Of a DNA stretch of 64,000 nt, positions 1 to 24,200 are shown piece by piece. The DNA is from Alviniconcha marisindica (Eukaryota; Mollusca; Gastropoda; Provannidae), in contig JABMCL010003792.1 in NCBI GenBank assembly GCA_018857735.1, positions 250,001 through 314,000 of the forward strand. Direction: 5' to 3'. Position 1 is the first letter of the stretch, and each line of letters starts with the position of its first letter. The position numbers were made by a program, and so were the translations under genes. The notes beneath the pieces are model-generated. The model was given only the letters and a program-made list of their open reading frames with translations, had not been told where the DNA came from and did no database searches.

Positions 1-36
1 ACACACACACACACGCTCGCGCACGCGCGCGCGCGC

Positions 37-101
<65 letters not shown>
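1..101. repeat. (CA)n microsatellite with CG-rich interruption
   Basis: An almost pure AC dinucleotide run with a short GC-rich interruption near positions 15-42. It ends in a sequence resembling a splice donor (ACAG then GTAAGTTC), but no exon is visible to the left. Confidence 0.95.
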
Positions 102-104
<3 letters not shown>

Positions 105-3100
105 AAGTTCAATGCTTTTCAAATTTTATTTCCATTTTTTATCATCTTTTTAAAGAATATTCCGCTTCACAATTCCGAACCAACTGCAGTCAAAATTCTG
201 CGAACAAACGAACAAACAACCGATCCAACCAACCAACCAACCAACCAACCGACCAACGAACGAACAATACTTTTTTGGCAAAGAAACTCTCATCGTATAA
301 CTGAACAAAAACGACCAAGCAGCCATCCAACCCACCAATCATACAAACAAGCAGCCCAGTCAACGCTGTACAATTGCAAAATGAGATCATTGAAAACCAT
401 TGATTGGCCCAACGCGAAGGGAGGGCTCAGACAATAAACACCGTCACAAACGTCACCATCATCGCAACATACGTCATCGTTCATGTGACGTCGGAACGTA
501 ACACAATCATGAGCTTAAGTGTGGCACTTTAACCGCTAAACAAAGCACGATAAAATATCAAATAAAACTGTTAACAACTCCAACCTCAAAAACTCGAACT
601 AGACAGAATAAACGAAAATGTGTCATAAATTGCAACTTCTTAAAAAAAAATCTTTAAAAAATCTCTGCTTTCAATTAACTTGTAAACAAAATGTACACAT
701 TAGCGACAAAAAGTAACTCCTTTATTCTTCGAAGCAAAGTTGTCAAAGTTCAGGTGTATGTCTGTATATCTTTCTTTTCTAATAATTTAGTTCCGCAGAA
801 GAAAAATCACTGAAAGCAATCTTTTAAAACACTGCACAACGAACTAGCAGGTAACCAACAACTTTAAAAAGAACGCCTAACCACAACTTTGGCTCAATGC
901 AAACGATGTTCAATACTGTAGCTTTATCCAACAAACAAATCAACTGAAATCAAATCTCACAAAAATTGCACATATCCAGCAAAAACGAGAGAATCAAATA
1001 CCACATTGATTGTGCTGACGCACACAGTGGAGGAATCTTCGCAAACGCTTTTCTTTTCAAAGAAAAATAAATGTGTAAACGTAAAGGGGGGGTGGGGGGG
1101 GGGGGGGGGGGAATCTCGTTAAATACAGAAACGATTTGGCACAAAATACTCAACTTAATATGCTGCTGAAAACCTCCAAAAGAATGACGATGAAAACTGT
1201 TAGAAACTGAACTTGAACGCACAGGGCCATCTGAAGACAAAACGCAAGAGGTGCAGAAAGTATACACAGTTGTAGGATTTCAGATGAAAGGGAAATTCGA
1301 TTTTCCTTTGAGATACGAAGAATGCATTTTAAATCTGCCAAATTCATTCGTATACAGCGTGGTTTTTCTTCTTCTTCTTCTTCTACTTTCTCTCTCTCTT
1401 CTTCTTTTAACACAGACCTTGTAAGTATGGGATTTGCTGAACTTGTCTGTGAGGGAATGTTTGACCGAACAGCATTTAGAAATGCATGAGTAGATTCTAT
1501 TTCTGTCTGTCAGTTCTTAACTCTGACTGCAGCTTTCTATAATTGATGTCCTCGCTGGCTTTTTTTCTTTTTCTTTTCTTTTCTTTCTTTCTTTTCTTTC
1601 TTTTTTCTTTTCTTTTTGGCTTCTTTTCTTTGTCCTGGATCTTAGTTGTTTTCAGACTGGAATTTTACCACGTGTCTAGAAACTGGAATTCTCCACCTTC
1701 TCAATCAAAGTCAACAATACAAACTTTGATGAAAAGTGTTTTCAGTGGTTCTGTAAATGACAATGGACGATCTCTTACGCTCATGAAAATGATGTAATTA
1801 AACATACTTTTGCGAAAAATTAATGCGTTATACTGCTGTATTGGTGGGCAACAATTGTGAGCAGTAAAACGTCAAACAGAAAATACCAATATAAAACGTA
1901 AAACCGAATCTCAATCAGTACTGGATTTGTAATCCAAAAAAACTCAAGCTTGTTACCCTGCAGAATTGCATAAAACGAAGAAGCAATGTTCAGTCAGAAA
2001 GGGGAGGGTCAGAAGAGGTGGGGGGAGGGGGTGGGGGGGGGAGCGGGGGGGAAGATACCGAGATCGAAGGAGAGAGTGTTGAGAATGGAGCAGGATGAGG
2101 GACGGGGTAGACAAGTCCTACATAAGATACACAGCTCAATCTACAATTACAAGTCAAACAAAACAATCAAACAAAAACAGACCCTTAACATGACTACTGT
2201 TTTCTTAATGTATGACTTCAGGATAAAACCAACCGACCAGCAAACAAACAAACAAACAAACAAAACCTATTTAGCGTCAGCGATGAAAACTGCCACTATT
2301 TTTCATTCTTTGTACATACAGCATAAACCAGTTCAACTCATTCAAAAAGCAACGTCACTGAGAGGAAAGAGACTTGGCATTAACAGAGAATAAATAGAAG
2401 GATGCTTACACACCCTGAAGCATATTACTTTATGCATCCAACAGTTTGAAGAAAGATCATGGAGTCAATATCAACAACGCAAGAAGAAAGTTATTCAAAA
2501 ATATTTGTAAAAAAAAAAGAAAAAGAAATATGACGTGCACTGGTTTTCAATCTGTGCATTAAACGGAGCGACAGAAAAAAAGGCAGTAGGTTGTTGAGAA
2601 ATAACAAGAGTTGCACTCAAAGGCAGAGTATGCACAGAAGCGCCAATAACCTCAAAAGCATTCATAATTTTAAAGGGGATGGGGGGGGTGTTGAGAGAAA
2701 AAGAAACGTCAGTATCCTTATGATACAGAGTATAGTCCCATGCCGTTTGTTGAAAAGATTATGTGTAAGCGAGAAACATCAAAGTAGCATACTGTTACTG
2801 CACATGTTGTGTGAAATGCTGGACACATACAGTTTTCAAACAGTACAGTCTAAATGCAGTACAACAGGGGCGGAAATTGTGTTTCATTTGGATTTGGTTT
2901 ACTGTGCAAATGTAACGTTCTTCACAATACACATTTAGCTCAGTTTCTCATTGCGTTCATTCTTTCCGTGTTTGCCAAATCAGTTTGCACAAAGAAAATG
3001 AAAATAAGTCTCCCGGAAATTATTCAATGCTTTTTGATCGAAATAGCTGCCAATGATTATTGCATGTTTTTTTCCAAAACACCTCACTTTGTGATTTTTT

Positions 3101-5875
3101 CCAAACGATTTTTACAATCATGAATCAGTCAATGAAAAACTACATAGCGAATGCTCAGTGACTCGGTGGTGCCATGAATATGTATAGAATAGCTCTGCGA
3201 GTATAACAGATTGCATATTGGTTTCCTAGCATTGTTCGGGATAACGAAAGAAATCAACACACAATCGTTACGGAATAGGACAAGAATATCAAGTATCTTT
3301 CAGGAGGGATATTTCTCAGGTTGCGGCTTACTGTGTAACATCAAATCTGAGATCACTATGAATGGATTAGATTTCGTACCAATGATGTTTAACACGAAAT
3401 TTGAGCAAGATGGTAATGTCACAGTCATGTCAGGACAAGTTTCAAACAAGATGACTTGATGAAAAGGCGTGATCTGTTTCATTAATGTACAAAAATATCG
3501 CAAGCTTGCCAACTGCATTGTCTCGCACGAACACAAAAAAATAGATTGTCAATAGTTTTGAATGTACAGTTGATTGAAACCCACCGAGATGTCGTTCAAA
3601 TTTGCATAGCATTCAAAATGGCGTCCACGCTCTTCTCGCGAAATGGTACAGTACCCATTTCGAACACAAGCGGGTAAAAGACATGCAAAGCTGTACACAA
3701 AGTGTGTCTATTGGTACTCAAGTAGAACAATCAAAAAGAGGCATGAGAACAGATACAAAGACTGGTAGAACGAAGTGACGTACGGTCAAAAAGGATTTCA
3801 CAGTTCTAAGCGCAGTGAAAGTTCTCCAACAAAACTCTTACCCCAACTGAAACAGACCTCACTGAGCTGTGGAAAATGTCAAACAGTTTGATACGGTCCG
3901 GTTTACAACAGCTGAACAACTGAAGTGGTCATAGCTTCTCCTTGTCAGGCTGAAGCCACAGTGCCTCTGGAAACGGGCCCTGCTCAAGGCAAACGACCGG
4001 AAATGTAAGGAAATGGAACATTTACAGATATATAGAGACTGTCAAACGGGTCCATTTCCGGAGGCACTGAGGCGTACGTTGTATCAAAATGTTCCATTTT
4101 TCACGGCTGTTCATGATAGACAGAAGGATCGGATTAGAGGTCCACTGGGTAGTTCGGGAAAAAAGGCCACTGTTTGGACGTTTTTCAGTGATCAAGACGT
4201 GCTTTATGCAAGGTGTTTGTGACATTCCACATAATGTTTACAGCGTCATTTGCATAGTCTTAGTCACCGCAGTCCTTTCCAAATTCACTTCAGTTCAGCG
4301 CAATTCACTAATACTTTTAATTGCCACTGGGGTCAAAATACACTCAATATATTATACTGATTTTTTTATAAAAATTTCCTCTCCCCCGTATCCAGTGAAC
4401 CTTTGCCAAGATCGTATCCACTCAGTCCACCAATAAAAGCAACAAAGATAACATGCCCCAATTTTCAGCTAAACCCACAACTTGAATTCAAAACTTTGTA
4501 TAATGGCTACACACTCCTATAAAGAAGCAAGGTGCAAGTTATATGCAGAGTATATTCGCGTCCCACAAAACAGAGACGGAACCGTCAGTGTTAAAACCAA
4601 ACAGGTGAACAGCCAGTTTCTGTCAGTCCTGCGACTAGAAACTTCAGCGCCGTCGACAAAGCTGAAGAATGATCCGACCTGAGGCGCGCATCATGCCGTG
4701 AGCCTGCTCACCGACACCGGCTGGTAAAAGCCACGCAGCTCGCCAGATTTAAAGCGCACAATGCGTGAAATACAATGTTGAAAATAATTACCAAGTTAGG
4801 AACACCAAGCTGCTCAGAGTCCGATCACCCTGATCTAACCGGACTGGTTGACTGGGCGTAAAACACCAAGCTACTTACTCCGAGTCCTTAGCAAAGTTCC
4901 GTTCCTGCTCTTCTAAAAGATAAAAGAAGAAAAAGAAAAAAGAAAAAAGAAAAAGAAAAAAAAAGAGAGAGAAAAAAAGAGAGGTTTCTTTTCATCGGAG
5001 ACTCGACAAGCAGAAGAACTCTTACAAAACTTTGGCAAGCACAGTTCGTGACCAGTTTTAGTCAAGTCGTAAATGGTGGCAGAAAACAACAACAACAATG
5101 ACAACAACATCTGTGCAGTCCGAATGAATAATCAATGTCGTAACGACATGATCACATTATGTCCGGTACAACCGACAGTATGGCAGAGAGCAATGTATAA
5201 TTATATATACAGGCTTCAGTTACAGGCACCATCCACTAAATATATATCCAACATTAACTCTCGCCTTCAAAATTACCAACCGGCAAAAATTCGACAAAAA
5301 ACAAAAAAAAAAAAAAAAAGCACCCGTAATGTAATCAATTTGTAATATCTTGTCCGAAACTCAATGGCATCCACTGTTCTATGCGGACTGGCTTTTTGTG
5401 CCCCTCAACGAACTCCTGACCTTGCCCGGCATCATTTTCATTCGTGGATCGGCGTCGACTGAAACTCGATCGCTTTCTCAATGAAGCATGACTCTCACGA
5501 GCCAAATCCGGTCTCAAAACACCGACAGTTCGGTCCGTTTTTGTTTTGTTTTTCGTTTTTTTCTCTGTGGTCAGATAGCTAACCCGGTAAATCTCACCAA
5601 AACACGCTAACTCTCACAATAACACGCTCTATTCGTGATAAAGAACGGAAGGTGCATAATCACCGAGGCCCTTTTTTTGGGGGGGGGGGGGGGGGGGCCT
5701 GGAACGTGCATGACCATACCGAGAGTGAACTGACGAGACGTCCGGCCCGGCCCGTGTATTCACAGATACTCATTCAGTTTTCGTATCATGCTTTACTGAT
5801 TATCGTCACATCCAGAGCAGTAGACTCATCAGCCATTGTGGGTGTCTCCGATAACTGAAATTCTCAGAGAGACCT
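102..5875. other. No gene seen; region downstream of the BH3-only gene
   Basis: No open frame here looks like a protein and no convincing splice-bounded exon was found. The stretch holds short A/T-rich and T/C-rich tracts (1561-1620, 4919-4985), poly-G runs (1085-1112, 5680-5697) and a 31 bp SINE remnant at 4845-4875. Part of it could be an extended 3' UTR of the minus-strand gene that ends at 6089. Confidence 0.5.
4845..4875 (-). mobile_element. SINE-like head fragment
   Basis: On the minus strand this short piece matches the element head at 59571-59620 (GGTGTTTTACGCCCAGTCAA core). It is only a fragment, and the rest of the element is not recognisable around it. Confidence 0.5.
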
Positions 5876-5881
5876 TTTATT
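5876..5881 (-). terminator. Candidate polyadenylation signal (AATAAA) of the BH3-only gene
   Basis: AATAAA on the minus strand, about 208 nt beyond the stop codon at 6089. This would give a short 3' UTR. The position is plausible, but cleavage cannot be shown from sequence. Confidence 0.35.
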
Positions 5882-6088
5882 GGGTACTGCCGGCAAAAAA
5901 CAAAGGGGGGAAAAAAACAGAGAAAAACAACAACGTCGCAATAAGACTGCCACCATGCAGGAATCACTAACGATCCAGTCAGTCACCACTGTGACGTCAC
6001 GTTCGGCAGGACCGACATCCTCGGGAACGTTTCGCTCTGTACTGACGACACCGGTTCTAAGCCGTTGCCAAGTTCAAATCCAGTCCCA

Positions 6089-16968
<10,880 letters not shown>

Positions 16969-17311
16969 CGGTCTACTGGATTCATTTGGTCCAAACCTGC
17001 GCAGATAGAATGAATAGAAACGTTGAAATGAGTCACTGAGTTTGGGAGGCCGCGGGAAGTGGGGTGGGGGTGGGGGGGGGGGGGGGGGGGGGGATTCGAA
17101 AACAAATACAGAAAGAAACAAAGAACAACAACATCTACATTGATTAATCTAGTAAAGCCGTATCAGAAAGGGCGATGCAGAAGAACTTAGGAAGAGGTGA
17201 AGATGACTGATGATGACTTATTTAAAACGACAGCGTGAAGAACAAGGCTAAACAGTAAAAGATTTATTTTTATTTTTTTTAAACTCGGGCGGCAAGCCAG
17301 TAAGGGGAAAA

Positions 17312-17312
<1 letters not shown>

Positions 17313-17403
<91 letters not shown>
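17313..17403. repeat. (GA)n microsatellite
   Basis: A pure GA run upstream of the acceptor of the long BH3-gene exon. Confidence 0.95.
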
Positions 17404-17404
<1 letters not shown>

Positions 17405-18470
17405 AAAATAAACAAATAAATGACAAAGCAATAGCAGCCACAAAATGAGATAAACTTTTTTTTTCCATATATAAAAAAAATCAAGAAATGAAACACATTA
17501 TTTTGCACAATGAAACACATTTGGCTTAACAATCAGTTTTTTTCTTTTTTCTTTTTTCTACGCTTTGTTCAGTCGAGAAATGTCCCAGAATGGTACTGAC
17601 AAAGACACAGAACAACAAGAGCGGATTTGAAAAGGGACAGACTGAAAAATAACATGCAATAGACTGAACCACTGACTGACAGAAACGTTGTACCCATACT
17701 TATCTATAGCAATTGCATCATGCTTCGGGAATCAAAAGGTCAAAAAGAAAAGAATAAATAAAACTGCACAAAAAGGGGTCACGACAGGAAATGAAATGAC
17801 TATTGCTAATTTATTATGATGTAAAACACAAAAATGTTTTTCTGATATGAAAGGTCTACTTGCTTATTCTTCTGAACTCACGCGCTAGAACTCATACGCC
17901 TGGGTGAATTACCGTTTACTGGTATCTGGCGTAACCGACTTAATGAAGGGGAGGCCCAAATCCAAACAACTGGGAGGCTGAGATAAAGAAATAGGATAAG
18001 GCTGATGTCACTTGACTCGCTCGCTCGTGCCACGAGCTCTTTCTCTTCACCGCGCGCGCCACTGATGCTATTTGTGTCCAACTTCTTGCGCGATAGGCAC
18101 CGCAGCAGCCGTTGGATTCCCCAAACTGTGACCCGTTATTGTGTTTTACTAGGTTTATGCCGCGATTTAATTTCGGTCGAAATTCATTCACAAAAAGACA
18201 ACACTGACATAAATGTACATCTCTTTCTTTCACTAAACTGTTATCAGCACAAGAACTTTTCCGATATGACGTTAGACAGGAATGTGCCGATACGAGTGCA
18301 AGAGTAACAGTAGAAAACATGGGGAAAAACAAAAAACACAAACATAAACAAAGCCGCATGGGTTTGTTGTCACTCGTAGCTAAGCAGTGTTCTCAACTGT
18401 AATCGCTTTGATTGATATGAAAGGCAAAACATGAGATCGCGAACAGTGAGCACATGATAACGGGACTTAC

Positions 18471-18589
18471 CTTTCGTACTCTGTTGCAAATGATGTCTCC
18501 TTGAATAATTTTCGCGCCTGGAATGCGAGAGTGCAGAAAGCGATTGCCACTTTGTTTTGGAATATGATGTCATCTGCTCGCACGAGCAT
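18471..18589 (-). CDS. Possible upstream exon of the BH3-only gene, in frame
   Basis: On the minus strand a strong donor (AAAG/GTAAGT) at 18471/18470 ends an open frame that begins at ATG 18589 (MLVRADDIIFQNK). Its phase (2) matches the acceptor at 16996, so joining the two keeps the frame open into MEEEI. It would add 49 residues (543 aa in total). It may equally be a 5' UTR exon whose frame is open by chance. Confidence 0.35.
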
Positions 18590-21270
18590 CGACCAATCAG
18601 AATACACACAGTGAGGTGGCGTGTCCCGACTTGCGCTATCCTCCGAACGTTCGCGCGCAGCCGATCTCTGTGACAAGTCTGGCGCACACCGTCCGCTGAA
18701 CTTTCCGTTTGCTATGTTGCTCCAAAGTGACTGCTCGAGTAAATGACTGAAATTTGTCCGCTGTTCTCAGTTATAAACCCATCCCGCAGCATACATTTGC
18801 TGGGATCGCCAATCACGCGGTTTTGTTTATTTACAAGCCCAAGCCAGTGGTTACCTTTAACCTTTCTAATTTCCATGCCGTTGGTAACTCTGACCTTTGA
18901 ATTTCCATGCGCCATTCTTGTTTTGCGAAGTCTCGCGTGAAAGCGTTCACGGAGAATGCACATGGCGCGTATTGATGGGTGTTTTCAAACTGCTTTTTTC
19001 ACATTACCATGCATGCTCCCAGGTGCTGTATTGAACTTTTTGCTCGACAGAAAGCCACTTTCTTTTTGACTTTGATTCATGTGTGTTTATTCATAGTTAA
19101 TATTACATGTCACGCAATGATCTAATCCTCATAGCTGTTCATATTTCCCTGATGTGACAATGAGTCAATGTTGAATTCCCCCAAATGTGGAGTTGCCAGT
19201 GATGACTGATTTTTGAGTTTTACAGAGTTGCTGGTTTCTCCGAATTGCATGACGAGTTATAGTGGCTGTTACCGTGTCAGTCTTCAGACTGTTGAAGTTG
19301 GACACTATACGGAAGAAGCAGGACCGTGTACTGTGATAGTGTTAAACTTTCACTCAGTTAAATATGCACGAAGATCTTAATAGTAATATTGCGGTTCGGA
19401 AAAATTTAGGATTTGTCTACAGTCAACAGTACTGTAAATTATTTCCAAGGTAGATGGATGAGCTATATATATACCATGCACACACACACCAAGCCTCGCT
19501 TTCCGACATCCTTCCTTCCAAACGGCAAACGGAGGCAAGAAAGGCGTCATAACCGATGCTTGGAGTGAATACGATGAACCGAAATAGCATTAACAACGTA
19601 GCCTTGTGATCCAAATCAGAATAGCTACACCAAGCACGTGTGCTCATTCCAGTGCAGATAGTTCAGACTGAACTGGTGAGAGGATGGGATTGGGAAGGGT
19701 GGGGCACAGCCATGTGTACCAACAACCTTAGTCTCACTAGTTTCACTGTCACTCTCACTGTCACTGTCTCAGTCACACTCTTGGCAAATCCTTCTTTTCT
19801 TGCATTGTATAGGATTGGGTGTACTAGTCACTAGAACTAGAATTAGTAGAAACAGAAATAAAAGGAAGCAGAAGAACTCAGTTGAAAACTTGAACTTGAC
19901 AAAGATCCAATCCAGTATGTAGCCCACTCACAATCCTTCGGTGTTTTATCTGGGAGTGGGAGTCATATTAATTAAAAGCTGAAATGAATTTTCTGCTCTT
20001 CTGCCCCTCAGTTGGTTAATTTATGTGACATTATGATTTACTAATTTAGCACAACTTTTACATTCTTGTTAATATAGAGCTGTCCTGTCCAAGGGGATGC
20101 CCAGCCTTCAGTTTGTCCCCCTGGTGTCAGTGACATAACACATTAACAGTATTGACAATAGTGGTCTAAAACCTGCACATGCTCAACTTGTTTATTAGGT
20201 AGGACTACTACCACAGTACTAGGAGTAGGAGTAGAAAAAATTGATGTTAGAAGAGCAGATTTGATACTGACCCCATTTGATTATGAGGATTTGTCTGGAA
20301 ATTAAAAAAATGCACGTCCACCTCAGGATCAGAATCTTACTGTAGTCTAGATACTCTGCTTTCTTTTTTCTTCTTCTCGTCTCCGCCCCGGCAACTTGCA
20401 TTCAGTTTCAATGGTTTTTGTGTGCTGACTGTCACAATGTCACTGTCAGCCACTGAGTCAGTCAATCATGATTTATTATTTGTAAAAAATTGCATCACTG
20501 GATTCAGATTTTTGCTGTTGTTGCAACAATTGAAGTAACTCATTGGGTCAAGGAATATTTATACCATAATAACTGAGAAAAACAAACTTTATTGTGAAAA
20601 GATAGAGAATTTAAGTCAGATTTGTTCAACCTCAGTTTGTTGTTTTAAATTTGAAGCTTTAATAAATAATATTTTTAAACATTACACTTACAATTTAATT
20701 TGATTTATCCTGTTAATAGTGTTATGACTCAGTGTAATTAGAGTGAGACAGAGGACATATGAAGTGAAATTGTATCAGTTAATAATAATAATAATAATAT
20801 TTGTGATTTATAAAGCACAAAATCTTGTCTGCATAGACTCTTCTTCTAAATCCAGGTGCACACACACACACACACACATACACACACACATAATTATATC
20901 ACTTATCAGGCATGGGTACCCACACACGCAAGTACACTATACTGTTTACACAGTCTACAAAGAACTAAAACAGAGAGCCAGATATCGAACATGGGCTTAT
21001 GGTAAAGGAAGATACTTAGATAGCACTAGCATTAGTACTAGTAGCAGCATGGGACTCTGAGGGGGGAACATGGCAAGTCTGGAAAAAGAAACGCCTTGAT
21101 AGTAAAGGAAGATCATACTTGGGGGGGGGGGGGGGGGGGGGGGGCATGTCTATTGTGTGGAAATGGGAAAAAGAAATGTCTTGATGTTTAGACTGGAAGG
21201 AGTCCAGAGAGGGTTTGTTTCAGAGAGGACAAGTGGCAAGTCATAAGTAACTGTTTTTTGTACTCTACAG
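18590..21270. other. Divergent intergenic region between the BH3-only and kinase genes
   Basis: CpG-containing sequence at 18540-18960 is a reasonable promoter region for the minus-strand gene. The first exon or exons of the kinase gene must lie here or be missing, because its first recognised exon starts in mid-codon at 21271. I could not identify one with confidence. AC and AAT short repeats occur at 20780-20890. Confidence 0.4.
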
Positions 21271-24200
21271 ACCCAGGCAGCCATATTTGGAGAATGATGT
21301 GCTGCCCCCTAGTGTCCACACGTCTACTGTCTTCATGGGCAGGTTGAGTCATTTCTACACAGCAATCAGGGAGGAGAGGCCAACTCATTTCAATGGTAAG
21401 TAACTGCATGAGTAGGAATCAGAATGTCTGTGTGTGGAAGTCGGTCAATACCTCTTGGATCACCTCTAGACGCATGTTTTGTGGAGATGTCTGAGATTTT
21501 TGATTTGCATGAAACATGGTCTTTCTAGGCTCACTGGCCAGCTTGGCACACACCTAAACAGTCAGATTTTCTTTTAGTTTTACATTGTAAATATTAAACA
21601 TTACACTTTGCTTACTGGTAAAGAGCTTATTCATACTAACCAGAAAAATCATACCCTTGTGTGCCATCTTAATGAAACTGACCTCATTTCAAGGCTACAT
21701 TGAGAGTTGCGTGAAACACTTAAATTCAAAAGTTATTAGTAATTTAACACATCAAAGCATGTAATGGTATACATTTGTCATGAAGTTTGATCAGACAAGT
21801 TCCAGTTAAGTTACGTACACCTGTTTATGTTTTGAATGTGTTGATCAATGAGATGAAGATTACATACACGTTGTACAGAGTAATGTTTGACACCGTTTCA
21901 GTGTTTGAGACTGGCACCATTCAAGGGAGGTAATAGACCATATTATCGATGTTTTCTGCCTGAACTGTAACATGGATGTCTTCTCAGACACTGTTTCAGC
22001 AGGCTATGTATGTACTGTGTAACACATCATAGGACTGTGTAACACATCACATGACAATGTAACACATTATGTGGCCAATGAACGACTTTGCTGGCTTGAG
22101 CATTGCACTGCCCAAATAGGCCCAGCGCCACCTGGCTAGTGTAGGGGAGATCATTTGCAGCTGACTTCAGCTTTGTCAAAGTCCCAGATATGCCCAGTGC
22201 CACCTGGCTAGTGTAGGGGAGATCATTTTCAGCTGACCTGAGCTTTGTCAAAGCCCCAAATATGCCAGCGTCCCCAAGCGGGGCGATCCGCAGCTAAGTC
22301 GCCCATTGCTTTGTTGCAGTCATGTGTCATTACACTGACAGCCGAGGTCACTTCCGGCCGATAGAGGGCACACTGTTGTCATGTCGCTATCGTGTCGTAG
22401 ACATCATCCGCTGTCGGGGTCAGTCTGCAACTCTTATCCGAGCACAGGTAAGGGATGCTGCTGTTTAATTTGTAGTGTATTACATTATTTTTATTTGGAC
22501 TGATGCATTAATTGTGTAACCAGCTTTGACAACAACAATAATAACAAAATAATAATAATAATAGTAAAAAGCTGTACTCATAAAAGAACCTACAGGAATG
22601 TGGTGACCTTTTAAAAAAAAAAGTCTTCCTGGCAACTTGTCTCTCTTTCTGTCCATGGCAGCTTGTTTTTCTTTCGTGAGAGGGTGTCACATTTTACGGC
22701 CAGGAATTTTTCTCACACAGGAAATTTGGGTGAATTCTTGGGAAGCCATCGGCCACAGGCTCTCACCACTCAGCTTTAAGTTACTAATTCCACCAGCAGA
22801 TGTGTGACAGAATTTTGCCAGGGCAGCTTTTTATATAATCATTATGGCTGAACAAGACAGAAAACAGTTACTGAATAAACTGTATGCTTTGCAAGTAAAT
22901 CAAGTTGATGAAATCATCAGTATTGAAATTCACAATAGGGTAGAGTCACTCGTGGAAAGAATTGCTGTTTTTAATTGTTGTCATGTTGCTTCTCTGAAAT
23001 GATGTGACATTTAACCTAAATATATTTTATAACTTCTCAAAGTAGTCTAATCTGAAGTCTTTGCAGCCATCAGAAACGAAACGAAGGTGGGATACTCATC
23101 AATTTAAGCAGAAGAACTCTTGACCTCACTCAAGGTTACAGATCTATTTTCTTCGCAAGTGGAAAGCAGGGTGGACAAGGTCAGAGGTGGCTGACCTTTG
23201 ACTTCTGCCAGCAGCAGCCTGTTATCTTCACGCTTCATTTACCACACAGTGCTCAACTCCTGTGGGGCCAGTGTCATGAAGAGGCTGTAGGTTTTCTGCT
23301 GGGTGCAGGGATTTGTGTCTTTGTGTGCCAGGGGGAAAGCAGACTAAGTGAAGGAATGAAGAAATTGATGGGGCAGTGTTCAGTTGTGCTCTCAGGGTTG
23401 AAGAATGAAATTTGCTCTTGGCTAGAGGGGGTCCAGCAGTGCTGGCTTGGTAAAGGGAGGTAACTATTCACAGCTCTTTGTGGATGGTAAAACTAAAAGT
23501 AATCCTCTTTTTTTTTTTTTTGCTCCTCAGTCTCTTTATGATAAACAAGCAAAAAAGGTAATTATGATGCCTTTGCACACTTTTTTGTTGTGGAGGCAGA
23601 TGTCATTCTGATGGCTGCCTTCATTTGTAAGTACTCTAATTCAGTGGTTGAACAAAGTGGTGATGGTTCATGGAACATAGAACTGAGATTAGAAGAATAA
23701 CCACCAAGAATTGCTGTTTTTAATTGTTGTCATGTTGCTTCTCTGAAATGATGTGACATAGCATAAATATATTTTATAATTTCACAAAGCAATCTAATCT
23801 GAAGTCAGTGGTTGAACAAAGTGGCGATGGTTCATGGAACATAGAATGGAGATTAGAAGAATAACCACCACTACACAAGAGCCACTGTCAGAAAGCAACA
23901 AGAGAAGAGCAAGGATTTAGGTAGTCACTGGATTTTAATGTCCTGTCAACCGTACAGGGTCACACCAGAACAATGAAGCAAGAAAACACAAACACTGCCA
24001 AAAGAAGCAAAAACAAGCCTGCAGCAGACTGGAGTCAAGCACACCAGGAAGGAAGGGGTGCAATCCAAAGTCCACAAAGTTGTATACTCATTGAAAGTCC
24101 ACAAGGGTACACTTACTCAAATGGTCAAAAGTCCACAAAGATGTATACTCATTGAAAGTCCACAAGGGTACACTTACTCAAATGGTCAAAAGTCCACAAA

